64,000 nt of DNA from Bathynomus jamesi. Taxonomy: Eukaryota > Arthropoda > Malacostraca > Isopoda > Cirolanidae. The notes beneath the pieces are model-generated. The model was not told the DNA's origin, searched no databases, and worked only from the letters and a program-made list of their open reading frames with translations. The translations under genes were made by a program, and so were the position numbers. Below, piece after piece: positions 44,221-55,627 of this stretch. Each line of letters begins with the position of its first letter. Position 1 is the stretch's first letter. The stretch spans positions 705,001-769,000 of the forward strand of contig JAJOZX010001564.1 of the NCBI GenBank assembly GCA_023014485.1. The letters run 5' to 3'.

Positions 44221-45215
44221 GGTACTACAAATCGATCAATCACAAGATTTAATAGAAAACACCCGGCGAGACCTCCAATTAATCAGGCAACCGTTGGAAG
44301 AGTAATTAATCGGTTTAAAGAAATGGGAAGTGTTCATGATCGCCCGAGTAGCGGTAGGCCGAGAACTTCAACCGACGAAGCAACAACAACAATGGTATTA
44401 GGTCATCTCTTACAAAGTCCATAAAAGTCGACGAGAAAGCTTTCTCACGAGACAAGAGTCGACAGGAGATCCATTCAGTGAATTCTAAAGAAACATCATT
44501 TCCATCCCTACAAAGTCCAACTTGTTCAGGACTTGCACGGTGATGATGCATGATGTGGATGCACGAGTTTTGCGAATGTTTCTTACAACAACCCAACCTC
44601 ATCCGTTGGATCATGTTCAAGGACGAGGCGATATTTCATCTCAACGGAAATGTCAATAGACATAATGCACGCTATTGGGCCAACAACAACCTATATTGGA
44701 TGGCAGTGACTCATGTGCACTATGATCCACGGGTTATGATGTGGGCGGCGATATGGAGCGATCGGTTAATCGGTCCGTACTTCTTTGATGGTAATGTGAC
44801 AGGTGACACTTATATGCAAATGTTCCAGGTATTTTTAATACCTATTCTGAACGACATTTCATTGGCACAATGGGCACACTTGTGGTTCCAACAGGATGAT
44901 GCACCGCCACATTTTGCAATCATCATCCGTAACTTTTTAAATGTGACGTTGCCAAACAAGTTGAATGGACGGCGAGGTCCAGTCGAATGGCCACCAAGGT
45001 CACCAGACCTCACGCCTCTTGACTTCTTTCTGTGGGAACACCTCGAGTCGGTCGTCTATACTGTTCGTCCCAGAAACATAGAACAATTGAAGGAGAAAAT
45101 CAAATCCGAGTGTGTCAAGATTAGCATAAGCGTGTTGACAAAAATTCAAACATCATGTTTACATCGATTCCAAAAGTGTATCCAAGTCGATGGCCACCAA
45201 TTCGAATATTTACTT
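44220..45215 (+). pseudogene. Transposase with DD41D spacing
   Basis: The N-terminal part has HPARPPINQATVGRVINRF (helix-turn-helix) and SSGRPRTS. A frame change near 44420-44550 follows. Then WIMFKDEAIFHLNGNVNRH carries the first Asp, QQDDAPPHF the second and SPDLTPLDFFLWEHL the third. I count 41 residues between the second and third Asp, as in the DD41D group. RPRNIEQLKEKI is the usual C-terminal block. The second half is one open frame of about 220 residues, well preserved. Confidence 0.8.
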
Positions 45216-45250
45216 TTTGTCCTGCGGTGCCCAACTTTTGTGCCACCCTG
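44220..45250 (+). mobile_element. Tc1/mariner-superfamily element (DD41D), 5' end not resolved
   Basis: The right end gtgccaccctg at 45240-45250 is a TIR of the CAGGGTGGCAC type before (TA)n. The left end merges with the LINE tail and I cannot place it. The transposase fills the element. Confidence 0.65.
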
Positions 45251-47222
45251 TATATATATCTACAGATTTACAGAAGCTAAGGCTAACAAAGACCCTAAGA
45301 TCCACTCTAAGGTTAACCCGAGAGAAAGGAAAGAGTAGGGGGTTAAGAGAAGAGAATAAGTGGTTAAGTAAATAGCAACACCTATCACTCGTGGGTTAAC
45401 TCAAGAACAACATATTCTTAACTCAAAGCAACACATTGTTCCAGCTGTTGCAGACCGATCCTCTACTCCATAAGGAGGTAGAGGATGCAGCCCACTAGGC
45501 TGGAAAGGCGTGAAAGATGAAAAGAAGTAAAATAAGAACGCATTACAAACCATGCAACACATTCTTAACTCAAACACTATCATACCATGCAAACTACAGA
45601 CATGCAATAAAGAGAGTTACAGACATGCAAATAAGGCGAGAAGAAGAAAAAAGTATAAAGAATAATAAAAAGTGGTTTAATTTACTCAACAAGCTACAAC
45701 TAAGTTCGTGTTAGTCTAAATTTTTTTTTTTTTTGCTGGCATATCACACGCTGGCATGTCACAAGCTGGCATTAGACGTCAACAGATTCATCCCCGATTA
45801 CCACCCCCAGAGCTCCTATTGTCAATTGTTTTTTTATTTTAAACAACGTTAATATTTTTAAAATGCTTATCTAGACGGTTTCTAAACACATTAACACTGG
45901 TAGAGTTCACAACGGGCGCGGGAACATTATTCCATTTATCAATTACTTTAACGTAAAGAAGTTTTTAGCGATATTAGTAATGAAACGTCTGCCACGCAAC
46001 TTAAATCTGTTATTACGAGTATTGCTATTATCGAAAGTGAACAGTTTGTCAAAATTTACGTTATCGATGTTATTAACGATTTTGAAAACTTCAATAAACT
46101 CCCCCCTTAATCTCCTAGTTTCGAGTGAATGCAAGTCTAACTCTTTAATCCTATCTTCATAAGACTTGTTGCGCAATGACAGAATTAGTTTCGTGGCACG
46201 ACGCTGAACCCTTTCTAACCTATCAATATCCTCACGCAAATACGGGCACCAAAACTGAACGGCATATTCTAAATGAGGCCTGACTAGGGACTTGTAAAGG
46301 GGCAATATAATATCCTTCGATTTAAATTCGAAATTACGCGCTATGAAACCTAACATCCTATTAGCTTTTGCGCAAGACTCCAGGCACTAGTTCCTAACTT
46401 TTAAATCCTTAGATACGCGTACGCCTAAATCTACTTCCTCGTCAACGCTCGCTAACTCTCTATCATCCATCGTGTACGTGTAATTATTGTTACGAGAACC
46501 TGTATGCAAAACTTTACATTTGTCTACGTTAAATTGCATCTGCCACTTATCCGTCCACTCCATAATCCTATTTACATCGTCTTGGAGCCTATTTCTATCG
46601 TCCTCCGTAACAACCTTACCGCCTATTTTAGTATCGTCCGCGAATTTTGACACGTTACTAGTCAATCCTACATCTATGTCGTTAATGTAAATTACGAATA
46701 GCAATGGGCCTAACACTGAACGCTGTGGGACACCGCTACCTACATCCAACCACCCCGATTCACTACCATTAACAACGACCCTCTGTTTCCTAGCTTGAAG
46801 CCATTCCTCTAACCAGTTAGCTACCTGACCGCGTATACCGTGCGCTTTAACCTTCGCAATTAATCTTCTATGCGGAACTGTATCGAACGCCTTTTTAAAA
46901 TCTAAATAAATAACGTCAGCCGCTCTATGCCTATCGTATTCGCACACTATTACGTTATAAAATTCTAACAAATTAATTAAACAAGATCTTTGGCGTCGAA
47001 ACCCATGCTGACTACTATTAATCAAATCTCGACTTTCTAAGTGTTCGATGATACGATCCCTAACTACGGATTCTAATAGTTTACAGACAATTGACGTTAA
47101 GCTAATGGGCCTACAATTGCTAGTTACTGTGCGGTCGCCTTTTTTAAAAATGGGCGTGACGTTAGCTAATTTGAAGTCTTCAGGAATAATCCCCGTTTCC
47201 AGTGACTGATTAAAAATCTTCG

Positions 47223-47590
47223 GGTACTTACGTATTAACCGGGGGCCACCACATATTGATGATTGGTTAGGTTAAATTGTAATATTTTCGTTAGTTGAAA
47301 ATTTCTAATACATCATATTTTTTAAATAGCAATATTTTTAAAAATATTTACATTGATTTATATTTCAAATATTTACAATGATTAATACATGTTACACATT
47401 AGAAACAACAGTTGTTTCTGGAGGCCAAAAATTTTTAATAGCATAATAGCCATTAATTTTTTTCACAAAATTGTATAAAAAAATATTTTAAAAAATATGA
47501 TGTGTTAGAAATTTTCAACTAACGAAAATATTACAACTTAACCTAACCAATCATCAATATGTGGTGGCCCCCCGTTAATACGTAAGTACC
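47223..47590. mobile_element. MITE 1, 368 bp, with 8-bp target duplication
   Basis: Starts GGTACTTACGTATTAACC and ends with the complement. The inverted arms are about 85 bases long (through gattggttaggtt and attttcgttagttg). It is flanked by the perfect repeat AATCTTCG (47215-47222 and 47591-47598). Copy 1 of the LINE, near 18260, has this site once and no insert. No coding. An 8-bp duplication fits hAT, P or Merlin-type transposases. Confidence 0.9.
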
Positions 47591-47899
47591 AATCTTCGTT
47601 AAGGGGCCTACGACAACGTCTTTCAAATCTTTCAAATGTCTGAGATAAAAAGTGTCAGGGCCTGGAGCCTTGCTAACTTTTAATCTATCGATATAATGCG
47701 CAATCTCACTCTCGTAAACAGTTATTTCAGCCAAAATAGTCTCGCTACTAAATTAAACTATATCGTCCACGTCGGGGACATTATTTAAGTCTTCTACGGT
47801 AAAAACTGTCGCAAAAAAGTTATTGAAAATACCCGCCATCGCCTTGAGCGTCAGAAGCCAAAGCGCCGTTAACATCCACTAGAGGGCGTATGTTATCTT

Positions 47900-48408
47900 G
47901 GATAATCTCTAGGAGCGCTCCATTTTTCAATATTAAACATACACTCATAAGACATATACCATTTGAAAGCTCACATTTTTCTGAGTCTAAAAATGTAGTA
48001 ATCCAAAAGTATCAATAGCACATAAAAAGTAACTAGATTTAATTAATTGTTTGACGCGTGACGTCATTAACTACATTATAAAGGTTGGCTAAGTTATAAA
48101 TCTTCAGTCTATGTTGTAAGATAGTATTTTTGGTAATTGTTACGTTAACCTAACCTAACATGAATATGTTATTACATTATCATTTGTATAATTTAGGTCT
48201 CGGGGGTACGGGGGCGGAGCCCCTGTAAAGATAACGCATCACAAACTGATCGGTATAGGGTTTTATATTTAAACCTAGTTACTTTTATTTGCTATTGATA
48301 CTTTTGGATTACTACATTTTTAGACTCAGAAAAATGTGAACTTTCAAATGGTATATGTTTTATGTGTATGTTTAATATTGAAAAATGGAGCGCTCCTAGA
48401 GATTTACC
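47900..48408. mobile_element. MITE 2, 509 bp, with 8-bp target duplication
   Basis: Starts GGATAATCTCTAGGAGCGCT and ends aggagcgctcctag-like complement gagatttacc. The arms extend over about 100 bases (tcaatattaaacataca). Flanked by the perfect repeat GTTATCTT (47892-47899 and 48409-48416). The interior includes TGACGTCA near 48058 and a G-rich gggggtacgggggcgg. No coding. Same duplication length as MITE 1, but a different sequence. Confidence 0.9.
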
Positions 48409-49599
48409 GTTATCTTTTATCGGCTTACGATTATTGACGTATTCAAAAAACGTTTTTCGATTATGTTTACTATCCGCAGCTGCAAGTATCTCTAAATTAC
48501 GCTTAGCATTCCTAACTGATCTTTTAACCTGACGTCTAAGCTCGATATATCTATTAAAGTTAGCTGCCGTGCCACTGCGCTTATTAAGTCTATACGCTCT
48601 GTTACGCTCGTTTATGAACTCGCCTATTTCCCTAGTCCACCACTTGGGCCTACCATGATTTCTAGCGCGCTTGGGCTACGAGGAATAAACTCCCTTTCAA
48701 TATTCATAAAACTTTCTTTAAACGCCTCCCAATGCAAATTTATGTCATTACCCATAAATATGTTATCCCAGTCCACTACTCTCATCCTATCCGCAAAACT
48801 ATCAAAATTGGCCCTACGAAAATCAGGGACTTCTATTACGTTACTATCCTTAGTGTTTTCTATCAATTACTTAAACCTAAGAATTTGATGATCACTACAT
48901 CCTAAACTCTCGCTTACTTCTAAACCTTCGACTATATTTTCGCCGTTCGTCATCACTAAATCTAAAATATTGTCACCGCGCGTTGGTTCGGTAACCATCT
49001 GTCGTAAAAAATTATCTTCCATGAATTCAATCTCAAATCCTCCTCATTACCAGTAAAAGTCTCTTAATTAACATTAGGGCAGTTAAAGTCTCCGACAATT
49101 ATACTGTTCCGATTGTCAATAAAGTTACCAAGAAGTGAGTAAAATCTAGTACTCGGTATCGAGGGGTTGAACGGGAGGTCTATAAACAACAACAAAATTA
49201 AAACTAATACTACGCGCCCTAACTTCAACACATCGCATTAATTGCTGCCGGAAAATCTATCTTAATAATTAACCTCGATAGCACTAAGGGAATTACGAAT
49301 GTACAGCGAAACGCCGCCACCAATCCTATGTAACCTATCATTAGTAGAGAGTTTAAAACCCGGTATATCAAATTCCCCCAACAAGTCCCGAGTCACGGTA
49401 TTTAACCACGTTTTAGGGATAGCAACTATATCGTAGTTGCCGGAATAAATTATCGCCTTAAATTTGTTTAATTTATTTCTAATACTACGCGCGTTACAAT
49501 AAAAGACGTTTAAGTTATTTTTTACCACGGGTCGGCGTTTTAAACTATTTTTCACGTCGGGCCGCGTTCCCCGGACCCACAACGTTTAAAGAAAGCTTC

Positions 49600-50345
49600 G
49601 ACCTATAGAGCTTTCGTACGTTTTCGTCAATTAACCTACCTAGTCTAGCATTACATATTTCATTAAAATGCACCCCCATCTTTTATAAAAAGGCTAGGAT
49701 CACTGAATTCTGACCACAGCTTTACGAAGGGTACATTTTCCTCAGCACAAATCTCTTCTAATTTAGTATTCAAAAATATCGTTTTAGACGTAATCCTAAG
49801 ACCCAAACCGTGCCTAGGGGTAATACCTTGAACTAAAGACCTATCTGACCTCGCCTTTAGGGACCTAATTAACCCCTTATATTTCTCAAATGGGCGAAAG
49901 GGTTCGAAACCTCGATAGGGGGGGGGGGATTCCTATCACCTAACGTACGCGGCCTAACTCCACCTTTAACTTCTCTAAATCCCTCCCCATCTACTAATCT
50001 CGGACCAACCTTAACCCCTTCCTCAACTCTATCTAACCTTCCCGATAAGCTACCTAAACTAGAAACTAGGTTACACACTTCACCCTTCAAATTACTACCG
50101 TCTTCAACGTTAGTATTGGTTCGGCTTTCGTCAACCGTAGCCCTACCCCTGCCCTCATCAAGCGTTGCAAGTCTCTCCGTTACCTCACGTACAGTGCGTT
50201 TTATGTCAACTATTTCGTCCCTTAACTCGCAAAAGAAACAAACTGATCTCTCGGTAATCGCCATAGGACCGCCGTTATAATCTTTAAAATCTGAATACCA
50301 CCGGTTTACCCCACACCTAACACACGACGCTTTTTGCGACGGCAT
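49600..50345 (-). pseudogene. LINE ORF1 of copy 2
   Basis: The start at 50345 gives MPSQKASCVRCGVNRW; CVRC and CFFC are kept. The coiled-coil part (LVSSLGSLSGRLDRVEEGV) is intact over 159 residues to 49869. The esterase-like domain follows in other frames and is interrupted. The zinc-binding half reads better than in copy 1. Confidence 0.75.
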
Positions 50346-50639
50346 CACGCAGTTAAAATTAGTTTATAACCGTCGCAAGTTTAAGTTAAATTAAGCCGGG
50401 ACGCTATGAAAACTTCTAAATCGCTAAAAACCACTAATATTCAATTACTTAACTATAACAATGTGAATATAAACACAAGTATATAAAATTCAAAATTTTC
50501 CAAAAGTAAAATTATTAGCAATATGCAAAAGTAGAAGCAATATCAGAGAGCTCAGGAAATGCGTCCGTTCAGTACAGAGTCTGGCTGACGAATCAATGCC
50601 TTTGACAGATATGTTGATAGATTAAGCAACATGAAAAAC

Positions 50640-51390
50640 TTCCTTGTTTTTATCAAAGCACCGCTTCCCCCAGTAAATCTCCCATACACCTTTTCCACTC
50701 AGAGGATACTCTAATTTTAGATATAATTAGGATAGAAGGTAGGAGATGGAGGAACAACACCGGAATCGCCCATGGTTGAGTTGGAGACAAAAGTTTGAGC
50801 GAAGAGCTCAACTTTGTCAGCAGAAGAGACAGCGACTGAGCAGTCAGAATGGATAAGGGGAGGGAGAGAAGTAAAATTGTTGAAATTTTTTAGCTATAGA
50901 ACCAGTAATCATTCCATGGGAAATCAAAGAAGTACTGTCTAAGGGCCTTCCTAAGCCGAAGTGCCAAAGGCGCCTCCACTTGTTTGGATCCAAAGAAAGA
51001 ACTGGAGAAATAGGAGGAAACAAATATAAGATTATAGTGGGAGGAGCTCAACGGAGCATATGTTTCATAAAGTAAGAAGATTGAGTGGTGAGAAATAAAT
51101 GCAGAATGTTGGGCCTATCTCCAAGGTGATCGGAAATACGAGTAGGATGCTCTACAATCTGTTCCTGGTCATTCAAGGTAATGAAGTTGTAAGCTAGTTC
51201 ACCAGGGAAATGGAGATTTCAGGAAAAGAAGAGTGGGACAGAATGAGTTCAAATTTGGGAGTGAAGTAGTCAAAAAGTAAAGGATAGTCAGTAGAATTAG
51301 GAATTAGGTAGATAGCGCAGATGTATTTAGTTTAAGACTGGCGTGTAAGCCGCAGCAAGAGGGTATAGAAGTCGAAAGCAAGTTAGGTCA
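50640..51390 (-). mobile_element. Jockey-like LINE fragment of unit C
   Basis: Aligns with 186-1310 of unit A, but with two deletions (parts of the linker and of the endonuclease). Marks the left edge of unit C. Degraded, with no open frame of useful length. Confidence 0.55.
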
Positions 51391-51776
51391 TTACGTACAT
51401 AGACGTACCATCCACCTTTGGAATGATATTCAATATACATTAGAAAAAGTAGGAGGGGTACAGAAAAGAGGTTGCAGCCATTCGTCTCAGCCATCTGAGT
51501 TTCAGGGGATATGTACGAAGGTCAGTTTTCCGAGTTTATAATTTTAATAAACTTTTAATTCAATGCGTTTCAGTTGGTTAGGATGCAGAAATAAATCTTT
51601 ACAAATCAAAATCTATCTCTAAATAAAAAAACTTTGCGTGGTTTTGAGCAGATTTGAGCGGAGTAACAAATATCTCTTTCGCTGTCTCAGACGCCTGTTA
51701 TGAATAATTGACTCGCGTAAGGTGGGTGGAGTTAATGTTAGGGTCGGATTTATGAAGATAAGCGTCGTTAAAGACT
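51391..51776. other. Non-coding 3' flank of unit C
   Basis: Matches 1310-1690 of unit A with divergence. No gene. Confidence 0.5.
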
Positions 51777-52335
51777 AGTTCAGGCCAGTTCAAACCAGTT
51801 TCCTCTCTTCACTTACGAAGCTAGATTAAGCAAGTTCAAACCAGTTTTGTCTCCTTCTGGAACTAGTTTAAGCCAGTTCAAACCAGATTGTCTTTTCACC
51901 TGCATTACGAAACTAGTTTAAGTCAGTTCAAACTAGATTTGTCTCTTCACTTACAAAATTACATTAAGCCACTTCAAACCAGATTTCTCTCCTTCAGAAA
52001 CTAGTTTAAGCCAGTTCAAACCAGATTTTGAAACTAGTTTAAACTAGTTGAAACCAGATTTTGAAACTAGTTCCAGTTCAAACCAGATTTGGAAACTAGT
52101 TTAAGCCAGTTTAAACTAGGTTTTCTCCTGAAACTATTTTAAGCCACTTCAAACCAGTTTATCTCCTTCTGAAACTAGTTTAATCCAGATGAAATCGGAT
52201 TTCTTTCCTTCTCAAACCAGTTCAAACCAGATTTGTCTCCTTCTGAAGCTAGTTTAATCCAGATTTGTTTCCTTTTCAAACCAGTTCAAACCAGATTTGT
52301 CTCCTTCTGAAACTAGTTTCAGCCAGTTGGGGGAG
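51777..52335. repeat. Minisatellite, about 40-base units
   Basis: More than ten imperfect units built from gaaactagtttaagccag and ttcaaaccagatttgtctcc. Units vary in length by partial losses. Present only in unit C. No reading frame is supported. Confidence 0.85.
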
Positions 52336-52780
52336 GGGGTTATGTAACAAGGGGTGGGGGTTAGACCCCCCCCCGAAGTTGCATAAACGGGGGGTGAGGT
52401 TTTTGGGGTGAGAGGGAGAATGACCTCCTCCCGTAGGGGTAACCCTAACGTGCCCTCAGGCGAGTTTGCGAAGTACAAGCCCCGCCCTTAGGGCAGGGGC
52501 TGAAGGCTCTGCTTGTTTACTTTTTAAAAAAAATCCTTTTTATGCTCATTTTCAATAAAAGTGTTTATTTCGTTAAAAGATAATAAAAGTCCGTTTGATA
52601 TTTTATGTATTATGTATAAAATATGATATAAAAAGATTACAAACATAATATTAGTCTAGATTTTAACAATATTAAATAAAGTCATATACTTAATATAATT
52701 TGTACATGCAAAACACTTACTTACTAAAACAAACATTTAAAACTAAAATCATAAAAAATATATATTTAGGGGCGACAGAT
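52336..52780. other. G-rich patch and 3' flank next to HSP70 copy C
   Basis: Runs of G and C (for example ggggtgggggttagac near 52350-52440), followed by an AT-rich part that aligns with the 3' UTR of copies A and B. No gene. Confidence 0.5.
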
Positions 52781-53530
52781 TCAATCCACTTCTTCAACGG
52801 TAGGTCCTCGAGTTCCTGAAGTGGCGCCTGAGAATCCGCTTTCCATTCCACACGAACCTGGCATGCCTCCTGGCATATCATCCACAGAACAACCCGTTCC
52901 CTCATACAGCTTCGCCATAATGGGATTTACGATCTGTTCAATTTCTTTCTGTTTGTGTTCAAATTCTTTCTTTCTCCGCTAATTGGTTTAAGTCGAGCCA
53001 TTTGATTGCCTCACTGCAAACATCCAAAGCCTGTTCCGATCTTCCGCAGACATTTTCTTCTTTACTTTCTCCTCCTCCACTGTTGATTTCACGTTGAAAC
53101 AGTAAGACTCGAGAGAATTCTTCGCTCCTATTTTCTCCTTCTGCTTCTCATCGTCGGCTTTATATTTGTCTGCTTCCTCAACCATTCGTTCGATCTCTTC
53201 TTTGCTGAGTCGACCTTTATCATTAGTGATGGTGATTTTGTTTTCTTTACCCGTTGATTTGTCGACGGCAGACACATTTACGATTCCGTTGGCATCAATG
53301 TCGAATGTCACTTCGATCTGAGGAACACCTCGTGCAGCAGGAGGAATGCCCGAAAGTTCGAATTTTCCCAGTAAGTTACTGTCTTTGGTTATGGTTCTCT
53401 CTCCTTCGTACACCAACTCCTGTTTGGTTATCGGAATACGTTGTAAATGTTTGTTTGTTTGGTCGGGATGGTAGTGTTCCTCTTGATGAGAACAGTCATT
53501 ACTCCTCCTGCCGTTTCAATTCCGAGTGAG
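52781..53530 (-). pseudogene. HSP70 copy C, 3' third only
   Basis: Encodes about the last 240 residues: [39 protein letters not shown] and [15 protein letters not shown] helix, ending [19 protein letters not shown] and TVEEVD, with the stop at 52781-52783. It keeps the base near 53167 that A and B lack, so its frame is right there. It has its own breaks near 52970 and 53034 and a 12-base loss near 53415. The 5' side ends abruptly at about 53530, where an inverted tRNA-like repeat begins. No ATPase domain and no promoter. Confidence 0.9.
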
Positions 53531-53534
53531 TGAG

Positions 53535-53765
53535 GAGAAAGAACGAAGAAATGAAAAATGTGACACCGCCCAGAAATCGAACCCGGGATCATCCAATTGC
53601 CTCAGGGCATTCGATTCCGCTCGTATGTAGGAGAATTACGACTTCTGACTGATCGGGTACTTTGGTGTAGTGGTTAGCATGTCCGACAGGCAATTGGATG
53701 ATCCTGGGTTTGATTCCTGGGAGGTGCCTCATTTTTCATTTGTTCGTTCTTTCTCCTCATCTTGT
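53535..53765. repeat. Inverted pair of tRNA-derived SINE-like sequences
   Basis: The plus strand at 53661-53762 reads tttggtgtagtggttagcat (A-box-like), then ctgggtttgattcctggg (B-box-like GGTTYGATTCC), then tcatttttcattt and ttcgttctttctcctca. The minus strand at 53535-53620 repeats the second half with a better B box (GGGTTCGATTTC). The cloverleaf is not complete, so neither is a functional tRNA. The pair replaces the missing 5' part of HSP70 copy C. Confidence 0.65.
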
Positions 53766-53793
53766 GCGGACGCTCTTCTACACAAGCGTCGTT

Positions 53794-53796
<3 letters not shown>

Positions 53797-53835
<39 letters not shown>
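53797..53835. repeat. (TA)n microsatellite
   Basis: About 19 TA units between the SINE-like pair and the unit C upstream flank. Confidence 0.95.
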
Positions 53836-53840
<5 letters not shown>

Positions 53841-54288
53841 TTAGGATACGGCCTTGTGATTGATTAAACAGTACCCAGTAGTCAGAAACACAGAGAGAAA
53901 AAGAGTAATTATTTTTATAAAGTGTGGCTCAGCCCATACAGTCATACACCCATTCAGGGTACGAGTAACTCGCAGCATTATTGCCAAATACATTGTTAAG
54001 GTCAACATACTAATGAGACTTCCGTACATAGTTCAACATCACCGGAAGCAGCAATGCTTTGTGCTTTCATAATCCAACGAGCGGTTAAATTCATAATCAT
54101 TTTCATACTTGCACAATCTCCGAATTTTATAGGTGCATGACTCATCAGGAGCAAGATGCACCACAAATTTGCATTTCTTCGTCAGAGCACTACAAATGTA
54201 CCTGTTCTAATACACAAGTACATTCATATCATTTCAGATTTGCTCTACACAAAGTGAATGAAGAACATGGAATATTTGCAATTCCAAA

Positions 54289-54326
<38 letters not shown>

Positions 54327-54454
54327 ATTTATTTAAAATGATAATGACATAAAATAAGAACCAGAGCTTTGCATATAATGTAAAATACATTTGGATTAAA
54401 AAGTTACTGGCAATGATTAGAAGTTTCATCGACAAACATTTTCACCGTAACCTC
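53836..54454. other. Upstream flank of unit C, with (TA)n at 54292-54321
   Basis: Aligns with 37300-37745 and 38380-38450 of unit B. The HSP70 promoter that should lie between this and the gene is missing. No gene. Confidence 0.6.
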
Positions 54455-55127
54455 TATGGAAAACTGATGAGTGGGTAGTTGGGAGGTAACGAAAATGGTT
54501 CACTGAGTAGGTAGGTAGTTAATCTAACAATCATTAAATTCCTTTTATGTCAATAACTGGGTGGAAGAAACCAATTGGTTGCTCACCAGAGTTATTCTCC
54601 ACACTAGTATTTATATACTGTGTGGGAGGAGCGTGCTCGGTAATGGAGATACATTACCGCTAAACCAACCGAGAAAACCAAGACAAGGCTGGTACAAGAA
54701 GCCCCGCGAAGAGGAGAACAAAAGGGAACAAAAAACGAAGAACGGGCGAGAGACGTACCAGCAAAGTACGCTCTCGAATGAGACAACCGGAGAAGGGAGA
54801 GACTGTAATAACTAAAAGTAAGTGACTAATATGAGTTTTAACACCAAACAGTTAAGAACATTAAATTAAGCTGGGTCAAACAAGTTAGGCCTACATTGTG
54901 ACCTAAGACCCAGCATCAACTCATAGCTTAACAAAGGTGAAGGTAGATTGCCCTAACCTAATCTTGTGAGGAATCCTACTGTGGACTCAATTTATCTGCC
55001 CGCTCTGGACCATTTCCGGAATCTCTAGGCTGACCCCTCTAGGCTAGACTTGATCTACTCTATAGTTAGACTGGAGATATAAGGGGTGGGTTAATTGTGG
55101 ACCAATTCATACAGAGCATTTTTCGCA
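54455..55127 (+). repeat. 5' LTR of the BEL/Pao element
   Basis: 673 bases, differing from 57084-57759 by only a few substitutions and one- to three-base indels. It contains gtggaagaaaccaattgg and a purine-rich aagaagccccgcgaagagg stretch. The frames read here are not genes. Confidence 0.9.
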
Positions 55128-55627
55128 TTGGTGGTCCGTGTGTGGGGAATTTACAAACCTTAACCTTACTTAACAAAAATTGCAGAATTAGGCTAAATGG
55201 TCTAGCCTAAGCCTAACCTGAGCAAGCCTAATTAGGTCTACAACCTAGGGCCTAACTAGGAAACATTTACATTAAAGGAGTCTCATTCTCTTATAAGCTT
55301 AGACCTGAGTGACACATAAGTACTTGGTGGGGATTAAACCAAATTTAAACTTGACTGTTTTGTCTGTTCTCTCTCTTCTCTGGTAATTTCTTCTTGTCCC
55401 CAATATTTCATTACGATCCCCAGTTAAACAACATTAGTGAACAAGCATTTAAAATGCATACAACTCCAAGCATCCAATCCTTCTTTTAAGGAAGAATCAC
55501 TCAACAGATTTTTTCAACAGGCACATGCATTCCTTGCAATCTGTGTATATATATGTATATATACACTGTACTCTTACATGTGCCACAAATACACTCAACC
55601 TATCTGAACATAAGCAATGATTGCATG
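55128..55627 (+). other. BEL/Pao leader
   Basis: Starts with the primer-binding site. Contains many ctaacc/ttaggc-like short repeats near 55150-55260. No frame, and no gag. Confidence 0.6.

Larger units (their letters stand above)
45950..49582 (-). pseudogene. LINE ORF2 of copy 2: endonuclease and reverse transcriptase
   Basis: From 49582: NVFYCNARSIRNKLNKFK, DRLHRIGGGVSLYIR, then a broken stretch to 48840. RT from about 47735: KAPGPDTFYLRHLK, then DFKKAFDTVPHRRL, SGVPQRSVLGPLLFVIYIND (Arg for the usual Gly after PQ) and KFADDTKIGG in one frame of about 210 residues (46387-47025). The C-terminal tail runs to 45943 with RLERVQRRATKLI. The catalytic FADD is intact, but the frame is cut by both MITEs and by stops. 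Confidence 0.8.
45259..50580 (-). mobile_element. L2/CR1-like LINE, copy 2, inverted, with two MITEs inside
   Basis: Minus-strand counterpart of 15566-20222. The 5' end is at 50580 and the 3' end near 45259. Without the two insertions (47223-47590, 47900-48408) it has about the same length as copy 1. It retains ORF1, endonuclease and RT blocks and 3' UTR. Each copy carries private frame breaks, so the two are separate decayed insertions rather than one duplicated dead copy. Confidence 0.85.

Noticed and set aside
51777..52335. CRISPR-like array
   Set aside because: The direct repeats have no unique spacers of constant length; it is a degenerate minisatellite in a eukaryotic genome.
53661..53730. 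Possible functional tRNA gene
   Set aside because: A-box and B-box-like blocks are present, but acceptor and anticodon stems do not close, and an inverted partner lies next to it, as in a SINE.
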